Positions 12,401 to 20,000 of a stretch of DNA of 64,000 nucleotides are shown piece by piece. Source of the DNA: Paractinoplanes atraurantiacus (GTDB taxonomy: Bacteria; Actinomycetota; Actinomycetes; Mycobacteriales; Micromonosporaceae); assembly GCF_900215205.1 (NCBI RefSeq), contig NZ_OBDY01000036.1:45911-109910 (forward strand), written 5' to 3'. The position numbers and the translations under genes were made by a program. The notes below the pieces were generated by a model. That model had not been told where the DNA came from. It ran no database searches and saw only the letters and a program-made list of their open reading frames with translations. Position 1 is the stretch's first letter. Each line of letters starts with the position of its first letter.

Positions 12401-14043
12401 AGACGTACCACGCGTACGCCATCGACGTGCGCTTGGAGCTGCGCGAGGACGGCGAGCTCGTGGACGGCCACGCGTGGCAGACGAACAACGGCATGCTCGC
12501 CGTGCTTCCCCGATCGGCCGTGACCGCGCTGCGGGACGTTCCCGCATTGGCCGCCGTCGTCGGCGAGCCCGGCGTGCGCGAGGCCGGCTCGGGCGCTTTG
12601 AAGATCACGCGCCGGGGCGACTCGATCTTCACGGTCGAGCCGGCGGATCCGGCGGTGCCACCGTCACCGCCGGAGGGGCCGAAGCTGTTCGTCCGGGCCG
12701 GCGAGGACGGCATGACGATCGTCGTGCCGGTCGACGGACCGGACGAGCCGCGGCCGGTCGACCCGGCGGGGACCGCGACGATCGTGACCGAGTATCTGCC
12801 GGCTCCGGCCGGTGGTCAGGTTCCGCTGGTCGTGGTCGTCGACGGGACGGCCCGCCTGCGCGCGCAGTTCGCCGAGGAGCTCGCCGCGGCGCTGGAACGG
12901 CCGGTCGCGGTGCACGGCAGCGCGCTGTCCACCGACCCGCTCGACGTGCTGCCGGTCGCCCCGGACAGCACGTGGAGAACGTTCGGTGTTCCTGAGCCGG
13001 CCGAGCCGGCGCCGGTAGCGCCCGCGCCGGTAGCGCCTGCGTCCGCGCCGGTAGCGCCCGCGCTCGCGCCGGTAGCGCCGGTGCCGGCGGTCGCGCCACG
13101 GCCGGGCTGGACCCGGGAGGTCGAGCTGGCCCTGTCCCGCGATCCGGCCCGCGTCGCCCGGCTGCTGGCCGGCAGCGGCTGGGGAGACAGCCGGCCCGAG
13201 GTGATGGACAAGCTCCGGTCGGCGATCCCGCTGACACCGTCCGAGATCACCGCGGTGGCCGGCCGGCTGCGGATCGTCCTGTCCGGGCGGATCGGGAACG
13301 GCGGGCAGAGCGTCCCCTCGCCGCGAACGGTCGCGCGGTATCGCCTGATGGTGGGCAGCACGATCCAGGGCCCGTTGACGGTCCCGGAGCGTGAGGCACT
13401 CCAGCAGGCCGCGCGGAGCCTGGACCGGCACCCCGGCGCCGTCCCGGCCGAGCTGATGGCCGATCTGCTGGACGACGTCACCGGGTCGGCCCTGACACCG
13501 TCCGAATCGGTAAGGAGACCGATGCCCCTCAACGCTGTACCGGTGCCCTCCGAGGTCGCCCCGGCGGAGCCACTACCGGCGGACGTCCAGCGCGTCGCCG
13601 ACATGGCGGTCCGCGGCTTCGAGCGCAGTCAGGCCGGCGGCCCACCGCCCATGGAGGCCGTTCTCGAGGAACGGTTTGCCATGGGCGTACGGATGATGGG
13701 CGCGGAAGCCGGAACTCCCGGGGCGACATCCGGGACGGGATGGCTCTTCGACAGGGGCCGTCCGGCCGGGCCGGGATGGCAGGCCGTGTCCTCGTGGGAC
13801 GAGGTCCACGACGCGGTGAACGAAGCGAAAGCCGGGAGCCTCACCTTCCTGGCGCCCGCCGGTGACGACGACAGCGCCGTGTTCGTCCACCACGGCTCCG
13901 ACGAGCAAGCCCGGGTCGTGACCGTCGGCCGCGACGGCGTCGAGGTCGTCGAGCTCTCGCGATATCGAACCGAGCACGAGAAGCCGTCCGAGCTGCTGGC
14001 CGTCGACCGGTGCGCCGACGTGCGCTCCGGCCGTCGTGGCTGA
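3466..14043 (+). CDS. Giant WXG100-like type VII polymorphic protein with papain-like and OTU-like modules
   Basis: 3525 residues from a GTG start with a GGGGG ribosome site 7 nt upstream. Residues 1-110 are helical and resemble the CpnT-type WXG100-like N-terminal domain, and 105-200 hold several hydrophobic helices. A Pro/Gly/Ser linker (235-500) contains four KPGASES-type heptads. Residues 530-615 weakly resemble a TcdB-like glycosyltransferase core. Residues 790-960 look like a papain-fold glutamine deamidase (Tox-PL): Cys837 in ENCFLAAV, His934 in THVVNVV, Asp949 in LDGQ. Residues 1005-1250 look OTU-like: Cys1026 in GAGLCQFYA, His1244 in GEHYMAMR. The remainder is a succession of beta-strand-dense units with helical separators. 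It lies 62 nt after the preceding gene and 42 nt before a second giant gene. Secretion by ESX is inferred from the N-terminus; domain calls rest on motifs only. Confidence 0.85.
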   Translation: MGIDVSDELNRFQFWLSGEQFPATDEGVLRQLGELLRSLGVQIEDLQPDFVAVVNSLSDAMEGAADRAFVDAMREYVDNPGFLPLAGRYVHRMSDDFDNLAAEVEYAKLMIIATLVELLITFTIVMALQWLFPGLVSGWLMQLIIGRSRVIAFLLRMAVQIVMAQVMGAGAQVIMSLAVQAIMKRNGSIDDIDWKKVRDSAAIGALGGAIGIGVGGIFNFLGPQFEKMFAKIVGKGGSDGPGLPGAPGSKPGASESKPGASESKPGVPESKPGASGSTPEVPAPKPGNRPVPAAAPPPMVPRSPGNDAPGPDGAPPVAPRSTVDNARPVEAAPRPPDNKEGFGENIAVESTTEVVTEVAWSGSQGQDVTWESLLGGAASGATSGAVEHGGHLAGEGLRHRTHGNDSHAGPAQSPVTPDPSPDPGRDTPQEVAPVPPWAPGPAPAAEDADGERNDAPYDDTAPPRSPDAPSGSGPDATPAPVPSTDATGGEYPEGPDTSTAVTVPEVGIVPEVGIGSAAGTDPRSVPQADPRPVPQKVHLVVSGSGVISDDIRQNLSAWNNSTAAGGWTVQAWASPDVVAANPGLGLTALPEHAGDPGRAGLAVLNEHGGLLVDASLAPDGITLPQEPVLMGTGPADVPYMDAEIRSDERMAGLGSGSGSGSGSGAGPAVPRRDPNAMQPSQRSVPDLAGPSLIMSPPRTAFLDRLSQPPVAGPAQPVAGPAQPVTGPAQPVAGLAQTEPVGSGEEAAVRTAFETPQRVVSESALDRMPQAPEPAPAALLEPLSPPPPVPADFRWWRPEGDRDGVFRQRYGWLPQVNDGGRGRRRAGELTDAQWTENCFLAAVATHMAVEAQLNGMSPSFVAPGSAVEDPHFRGGVDPASLVTYANDTRGGPAGAHPPRRLRVTSSYDVVAETIRAAGPGAQGLVIVGGPAGRTHVVNVVKDGDGVLFLDGQRGGPAVLPPTGMPIFIPVGPVEVIAVGVPVDPAAIGRVGVSGDTVPAGGDAEFVQPLPDQEWRDRRIEGPGAGLCQFYAVLGSVPVVVADRLRDNGLGDPAVDAWLRDPEQVRRALHEYRGAPPRADGLVHRSAAALVELVERHVSVDGNRVSAAAAEAYRRARATVHEETLDDGELERRHQELDSLGVGRRDIDPEPMVAFRQRMNDYGGPLLSFERSGLAGLVADWQRVWNRDEGDALPAVLADALGIRLRMNHRASTGQRGQTFGSHGPVVDVARDPGSTERGGMRVGEHYMAMRQPGEEAAPDVPPDVSPAVSPDISDAEEAFSAAAAYGRALTELAGRPAAERDNYETAHLAYARELYRGRPLTTPEGETAGGSRKNWEGLAEAYKKARKAFSTARRDPGGTDLTAPADVWAATIAFAAGARANENILAASGEITLPPWFSAEFGSMGDGYVHRAEPAPAGDHTLDRVAAGIAAEITDERQRAEAVAWVRRQLSDRAAKTWQSLMVTGLGKRFGGYHVRLSLRVHGFAPVVSAPPAVPGISDYKSKYADTTIAGEHSWSSAVSATAPVNPLWEVAGRVMRHLVLPHVMLHAGMTRQSTERQGLEVQSGNRPLLNDMNYHEVEADLIVDVAGGPGGRVELAPLPPPARVVAALPRALAGPGTSVEHRRFAVTDPQAITMVDATLHAADLGEVARALRERVSGALGLGPVEAAHLESALIEELVNETTIKDRTQQLWSDSYVPPLIQLDLDPRDSGPGYPDDRYAVEISAATRELGGRPERVPDATVRNDMAATEAMRRFYRGGHNWKAGLRGAFPLTAFGGQAVFSPMIRASYGRSGQLAAKSTTIFQAKTALMRFGPLDRSVAVLGLRVSVTSTSTGRSFELDVPARAELGIPADRSEAFQAAARRPAAPAPVRVPPAVFSSWLSRVDAWEGVATRPAEEWARNPLPHPGPPQPRHLAIVARTTVIELEIVPGPASPVAVQGWADLLAPGGNVRLNQSGSAPSGLEPARLRYVVEGGRVTGAYVLDGSAEQRAVSYQRVRTVLGSLLGANRVPGPVRSVFPRPVPAMTELRLWTVAAGVGLGPAVAKEMPGAQRVLAQFELMARTALSTAGKRLTPTEDHDLRFQLAAAFGVPRLRGSARSLFDGRLARTVDIGRFSLRFEVAGRFTEVRDTREEIKTQIDVQGRTTVGGSVVRDSRREFAVDAGLSTYAAPRKWPVALRIRVPEGEVSWDWSSSVDAEVASKGYRRRVVTGPTQVIDMATTFELLVIARDGEQTSSWARSTIGGPDQDAVTTLRAAESDLGPAGERPARALTGAPMPRRADRDPGADNVYLWLNNLADLADRVAGAVVARFGSTSLDLPDIVRADLLEPRAPELLNEEGFRLPPVGQSRDVVETLRIFLRPSAVTYDSSSPGARHERYTEGDSKSGHGRGSARSWRLGAGIGLIGHTHQPSAPHRSPTPHLSAARRAAPAGSTDDQGANPYGTDHAGANAVYVGGRHQGREVVESMSANELAIAALFGDSHLFHGNADYVFVYTRHPAGERPQTAVFDFSVENGLQASVHDDYADSWGQVPGRTKPEPGAERVPLHLALALNFSAIEGLWTARLLATVRNGLARMDIRTDDPEIDHQLWVFLNDTAVRALYHQVRRDGHHLQVVQLNENGTWNQADITITTVEDEPAFHQQRPQAKITTGGQSLILHDDVDEQGSSHKASLEVETRAGFDKARLTGAVDVKAPWHTGEHAVEKDTERDIRRSSTQKNGAVEFRARTTFVVTMRKTTVRHPVHQVLHDAVTGLAALAGPAAPAQADAGPVTTVEVEGSFGFLTPRELTVPPLLRTSPGWLRPQPLTRPDFAADDATARFARMVLDTIQVIDVFPHAAMAEAIRRHLGPGPGQVLEPGRPGVHDRALRTRLNRSNLRTAVGRLLGPGLPVVGEDGPRLHLVMRTARWITDIDLEALGFPEVSRESEGRRTAGSDLAIGADVGAGNPSGLLRVLAGPGVEGEVGDGGSHGESVGSYVEHNRLRKETYHAYAIDVRLELREDGELVDGHAWQTNNGMLAVLPRSAVTALRDVPALAAVVGEPGVREAGSGALKITRRGDSIFTVEPADPAVPPSPPEGPKLFVRAGEDGMTIVVPVDGPDEPRPVDPAGTATIVTEYLPAPAGGQVPLVVVVDGTARLRAQFAEELAAALERPVAVHGSALSTDPLDVLPVAPDSTWRTFGVPEPAEPAPVAPAPVAPASAPVAPALAPVAPVPAVAPRPGWTREVELALSRDPARVARLLAGSGWGDSRPEVMDKLRSAIPLTPSEITAVAGRLRIVLSGRIGNGGQSVPSPRTVARYRLMVGSTIQGPLTVPEREALQQAARSLDRHPGAVPAELMADLLDDVTGSALTPSESVRRPMPLNAVPVPSEVAPAEPLPADVQRVADMAVRGFERSQAGGPPPMEAVLEERFAMGVRMMGAEAGTPGATSGTGWLFDRGRPAGPGWQAVSSWDEVHDAVNEAKAGSLTFLAPAGDDDSAVFVHHGSDEQARVVTVGRDGVEVVELSRYRTEHEKPSELLAVDRCADVRSGRRG
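4210..4293 (+). repeat. 4 x 21-nt tandem repeat in Pro-rich linker
   Basis: Four in-frame 21-nt units encode SKPGASE-type heptads in the linker between the membrane-like helices and the middle domains of the giant WXG100-like protein. Copies differ by one to a few bases, with GTTCCC replacing GCTTCC in the third. Such repeats can change copy number without a frameshift, which adjusts linker length. Confidence 0.9.
5590..5673 (+). repeat. 4 x 21-nt tandem repeat encoding PVAGPAQ
   Basis: Four in-frame units encode PVAGPAQ, PVAGPAQ, PVTGPAQ and PVAGLAQ. The last copy has diverged. The run lies in the disordered linker just before the papain-like module of the 3525-residue protein. Confidence 0.9.
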
Positions 14044-14085
14044 TCAGGCTGTTTCCGCGTTCGCTGAGCTGTTTTGGAGACCAAG

Positions 14086-17000
14086 TTGAGCACCTCGACC
14101 AAGGGGTCGGACGGCCTGACCGGCTCGATGTCCTTCGACGGCCGGCCCGTCAGTTCCGGCCTCGTGGAGCGGTTCCGGCGATGCGACCAGACCACGACGC
14201 AGCTGAGCAACGAAGAGAAGCAGCTCGACGTGACCGGTCCGTGGGCGGGTGACCGCCGGACCTTTCTGGTGCGAGCCGGTGCGGACGACACGGGTGAGTC
14301 GCTGGCGGCCCGTCTGCTCGGAGATCCGGAAGTCGTCGCCGAACTGCGGCACGAGAGTTTCGCGGTCGACTCCATCACGCTGCTGACCAGCACCGGCATC
14401 GGCCGGCGGCTGCAACGGGCGCTCGCCGAGGGCGGCTACCCGGTCCGGGTCTACGAGGCGACGACCGCGTTGGAGACCGACGGCGGATTCACGATCACGG
14501 ACGGCGGCCACTGGACGGTCGACGGTGAGATGACGCCCGCCCACGAGATGGCCCTCAGTTACGAGCTGGCCCGGGCCCGGCAGACCGGCTTCCCCTACGC
14601 GGACAGCCCGGACCGTGCCGCCGGCGCGCCGGTTCCGATCGACGATCGGGCCGAGACCCTGCGAGTGTTGCGGGCGGCCACGGACGGCGCGCTGGCCCCG
14701 CCCGGCACGACCTTCGACCTGGTCGCGCTGGAGCGGATCCTGGCCCGCTCCGAGCATCCGGCGCTGCTGCGGGCGGCCGTCGTGCGGCTGCTGCGGGGAA
14801 CTCTCGGCAACGTGACGACCGTTGTCGACGTACGTCACGAGGGCGGTGACCGGGGCTGGCGCCTCGTGCCCCCGAGTGAGTTCCGTGAGCTTTACACCGC
14901 CGACGGACCGCACGTGCTGGACGGGCGAACCGGCCGCCGTGGCGCGAGTTTCCGCCATCCCGGTCAGATGCTGACCGGGGACGCTCTGACCCGGCCGTCC
15001 GCACCTGAGGTCCTGGCCATCCACCTGGCCGAGACGGCGGTCGTCCAGCATCGGCAGGGCCGGCCGCTGCCGGCCGCCGGCGCCGACGCGGCCGGTCTAC
15101 GGCCCGAGATCGCCGACGGGCTCCGCGCGCTCGGCATCGAGGCCCGGCAGGCGGAGGACTGGGCCGGCGAGATCGTCGCCGATGATGCGCTCGACGTCGT
15201 GGCGTCACAGGCGGCCGTGGCACCGCAGGCGGCCGTGGCACCGCAGGCGGCCGTGGCCGACGTCGGCCGGCCCGAGGCGATCGCGGAGACGGTGGTCAGC
15301 GTCCCGCTCGGCGGCGGCGTGCACGAGGTGTTCCGGCGCGTCGATGCCGACTCCGCCGCTCTGCAGGCGGGTTACGGCGTCGCGGCGCACTTCCAGAACG
15401 ACCGGAACGGTGCGGTCGTCGCCCTCGCCGACGTCGGGGCGGTGGCCCGCCTCTCCAGCCCTGTCACCACCGTGATCGAGCTGATCGCGCTGACGGTCCA
15501 GTCCGTACGAGAAGCCCTCGATCCGGACTCCGGCAAGCCCGTCGTCGCACTGGAGCCCCTCTCCGCCATCGTGGCCGTCGCCGACGTCGACGTCCGCCGC
15601 TTCCTGACGGGTCACCGGGGTCTTCTCGCCGGAGCGATCACGGCGGCCGCCGTCGAGCCGGGCGACGGCCCGGTCATTCCCTCCGAGACGGTGTCCTCGG
15701 CCGTGCGGGCGTCGCTGAGCGACCTCCTCGACCGGGCTCCGGCCGGGCGACGGCTCGCCGGGTCAGGCCCGGCCGCCGCGACCGCCGGGGGCGCGTGGCA
15801 TCTGCCCGGAATCAGACTGCGGCTGGGCGGCGAACGGCCGCCCGCGTTGGCCGAGATGCTCACGGCGGCCCATCACGCCGCGGCGCTGCTCACCGAGATC
15901 GACGTCGCCGCCGCCGGCCCGGACGTGGTCGACGCGGTGGCCCGCGACGTCGGCGACGGGGAGGCGCTCACCGGTCTGCGTGACCTGATGGGCCGGGTAC
16001 GCAGTGAGCACCCCGCCCTCGGGGACCACGCCGAGGACGCCCTCCAGGGCCACTATCGCCGGGCCGTCGTGCCGTGGCTCGCCGCGGTCCTGGCCGCGCT
16101 GCTGCCCTGGGACGGCGAGCAGGACAGCGCTCAGCGGGTGGGCGAGGTGCTGAGCACGGCCCGGGTCGCGCGGCGGGCGCGTACGGACTGGGCGCTCTCC
16201 GACCTCGCGACGGCGGTGCGAGGCGAGTGGCGTGACGTCACCACGCGGAACCTGTTCGACCTGCCCGCCGGCACGGTCACCCTGGTCTGGGCACAGCGCG
16301 CCGACGACCTCGAGCACGTCCTGATCGCCCAGCGCACGCGGTCCGGCCTGTCCCTGATCGAGACGCTGAGCCCGGCCGGCGCTCAGATCCACCAGGTGAC
16401 CGACGAGACCACGGCGGCCGCCGTGCTGGACGCGCCGATCCGGGCGACGGCCGACGCCGGAGGCCTGATCCTCGCGCTGCGTCCCAGCGAGGCCGAACAT
16501 GTCGCCACTTCGGCGGCGCCGCCGTTGTCGTTACCGGGAGCACCGACTGCGTTCGCGGCGAGTGCACGAGGCCGCCGTGAGCCGGCCCCGGACCTGGTGG
16601 CCGACGCGACGACGTGGCCGTTGGACTTCACGATCCCTTCGGCGCCGCCCGCCGATCCGCGTGTCCAGGCAGCCCGCGCCAAAGCGACGGTCGAGCACCG
16701 TGCCGATGCGCGGACGGGGCCGGCCACCGACGAGCGGATCCTGTCCGGGTTCGAGGTCCGCCGCTTCCCGATCGACGGCACCGGCTTCGCCGAGCTGACG
16801 AAGCTGGTGTCGATCGTGGGCGACGACGACGACGCGAACCGGGTCGTCGCAAAGCTCCGAGCCGGGCTGGCGCAGATCAACGCGGAGCGTGACGATCGCT
16901 GGGACGGCGATCGGCTGCTGTGGCGGGCGGAGAGGGCCGGGCCGGATCAGCAGGCGCATGTGACAGTGACCCTGGCCGGGCGGGACACCCCGATGAGCGG

Positions 17001-20000
17001 GACGCTCTGGTGGACCGACGCGCCGCCGGACGCCTACGTCCAGGAGTTGTTCCGCGCGAGCAACATGCCGGTCACGGACGCCGCCTTCGTCACTGAGGTG
17101 CACCACACGCTGCGCCTGGAGAGAGAGGGACGACAGGACGACCTTCCGGACGCCGAGCACATCCTCACCACCCGGCGCGAGGTAGCCGCGACGGCCCCGA
17201 ACTTCAACGTCACGCAGCTCGTCGAACGAGTGGCCTCGGTCCTCGCCGCCGACGGTCAGATGCCGCGCGCCCGAGGCGGCATGCGCCGGGCGCGGTCCGC
17301 GCTTTCCTCGCTCTCCGCCCGCTCGTCCGGATCGACGGCTGAGTCCTGGCGGGTTCGGGCGGCCGCGGAGGCTCTCTACGTCCAGTCGGCGAGCCAGAAG
17401 CACATCACCGTGGCCCTGTCCGAACTGCTCCGTCTGCTGGACCGCTATCGAGAGGCTCCGCTCCGCCCGCTGACCGAGGATGCGCGGCGGATCCACCGCG
17501 ACGCCGCTTCGTTCGGCCGTCGCACAGCGGCACAGTTCCTGGATCTCATCGTCGGTCTGGATCCGGCCCAGGCCCTCATGCTCCCGGACGGCGCGACCGT
17601 CCGGCCCGAGGATCTGGCGGAGAAAAGGGACGGTATCCCACGGGTCGAGTCGGTCGACGTCGTCGAGGCGATCGCGAATGTGGCCTTCCTCCAGTCCGCC
17701 GCGTCCATCGCCGGCGACTTCAGCCATCTGCCGTTCAGGTTGCGGCTGCCGCTCAGCGAGGTGATCGAGCGGATCGAGCGGAACATCACGGAACCGCACG
17801 CCCCCGAGTCGCTGCCGACGGAGCTGCGCGCCGTGGGTGCGCGCCGTTTCCTGACGGACGCCGACTCCACCTTCGCCGCGGATCTGGCCGCCGCTCTCAC
17901 GGATTCTCTCGGCCGGGTCGTCACCGTGGCCGATCTGCCGGCCGATCCGCCGGGCGCGAACCCGTTGAGGCGCGAAAATCTCCCGGATCCGATCGATCTG
18001 CCCTATCAGCCCGCGGAGCCCGTCGATATCCAGATCTTGAGCGGAAGTGCGCGATTCAACCCGCTCATCGATTCCCATCCCGACTGGGAAAACGTGGCGC
18101 GTGATTTCGGCACCCGCTCCCAGTCAGCCGTGCAGACAATGAGGAATTCGCGCTCGGCCCGGCATGAAACGGCAGAAGCAGTCGTCTCGTGGGCCATGGA
18201 GAACGGCCGGGAGCGAGGCGGCGTATCGGTCGCCGTGCAGGGCGAGTTCACCTGGGTGTCAGGGCGGGTGTCGACCGAGTCCCAGGTGCTCGAACTGGGC
18301 CGGCCGGGCCGGGGCGCGCAACCACGAAGACTGCTGGAGGAGGTCTCATCTCCGATCCTCGTCCTCGACCTTTCCGGAGACCTCGGCGCACGGCGGGACT
18401 TCGCTCGGCGAACACAGATCACGCTGGATGGCGCAAAGTTGGGAGGGTCGGCGGATCCGGCCGGGATCGTGGTCGCCGACACTGATCCGGCCACCGGCGA
18501 GCGCACCTGGTATGCGGTCACGCGGGGTGGCGCGGGTCTCGAGCCCCATCCCGATCTGCGCTCGGCCGCCGACGCGATTCAAGCCCGGCCGCCGCTCGAG
18601 AGGACGCTGTTCGGACTCGACCTGGTCGCACCTGCGGGCTTGGATGTCCAGGCCGAGCTGCGGTCCCGGATCAACGGACACGCCGGTGCGCCCGAGTTGC
18701 CGGGGGCACGGGTGTTCGACATGGCCGGTGAGCCGATCGAGGTCGAGACCGTCTGGGTGCCGATCCGGCCGGGCGCCGGTCCGGCGGAAGAAATGGACGC
18801 CGCCCGGTCATGGCTGGACGCCGGGGCCGTTCGCGAGCTGGTCACCCGGGACGCGATCGCGGTGCGGATCGGTCCGGGGCTGAGTGGCCGGGTCACCCGT
18901 CTGCATGGCACAGGGGAGCTGCCGGAGACCTACGTCGCGAATGTCCGCGCCGAGGGCGGGAACCCGGCGGGCGACCGCGTGTGGGTGAACCGCCACGTCA
19001 GGGCGAACGGCATGGACACCGTGCTGACCGCCGTGCCGCTGGCGCCCGGTGCGGCCGACTGGGCCGAGCTCGACGTGCTGCCGGCCGGCCTGATCGGCCG
19101 GCTGACCATCGAGCCAGGTGTCCCGGAAGGCGACGTGATCATCGTCGACGGCGCGCGGGTCAGTGCCGCCGAATACGCGCGGCGGCTGCCGCCGGCCGAT
19201 CCCGAGCGACCGATCGTGGTCCTGCCGGCGGGGCGGGTCTCCGGCGAGAGATTCGCCGAGGAGCTGTCGCGGTCGGCGGCGGTGCTCGTCCGGGCGGAAG
19301 CGGCCAAAGGCGGCCACCGATGGACGCTTTACCTGGACGGCGAGGCCCAACAGACGTACGCGCCCGACCGTGCTCTGGTCTCCGGGATTCTGCTGCCGGA
19401 GACCGGCAGCTCCCCGGTCCGGCTCGACGAAGCGCTCTCCCAGCTCCACCAGCATGATCCGCTGAGCCTCGACTCGGCGATGACGATCCGGCGCTGGACG
19501 GCCCGAGCCGATCCCCGCGCCGGCGATGTGGTCCCGGGCTTCGTCGTGGTGCCCGGCGATGCGGCGTCGGTCGCGTCGGCGAGTGATCTCCTGCGGCATC
19601 ATCCGGCGGGACTGGCTCCGCTGTGGCCGGAACCGCCGTCTTCGTTGCCGGCCGGCGCCGTCGCCCTCGAACTGACTGTCCCGGCCCGGTACGCGGGCCC
19701 GTCGACCCATGTCGCCGGCCTGGACCCGTACGTCGTGGTCGATGTTTCCGCGATGGCCGCCGGCCACCGCCCGACCCGAGCCGAACTGCCGGTGGACGAT
19801 GACGCCTTCGTCGAGGAGGTGAACGGCCGGCTCACCCGGAGCGGGTCGGAGGCGAGAAGCAAAGAGGAAATCCTCGAGGCACGCGAGCACGTCAGGCACC
19901 GGGGGCCGTCGTTCACCCAGCTGGCGATCGCCGTCGTCGAGTTCTTCACCAACAACGGCGAAACCGGGAGCCTGTCCGGCGGTGCGTCGGCGGCCGGCGT

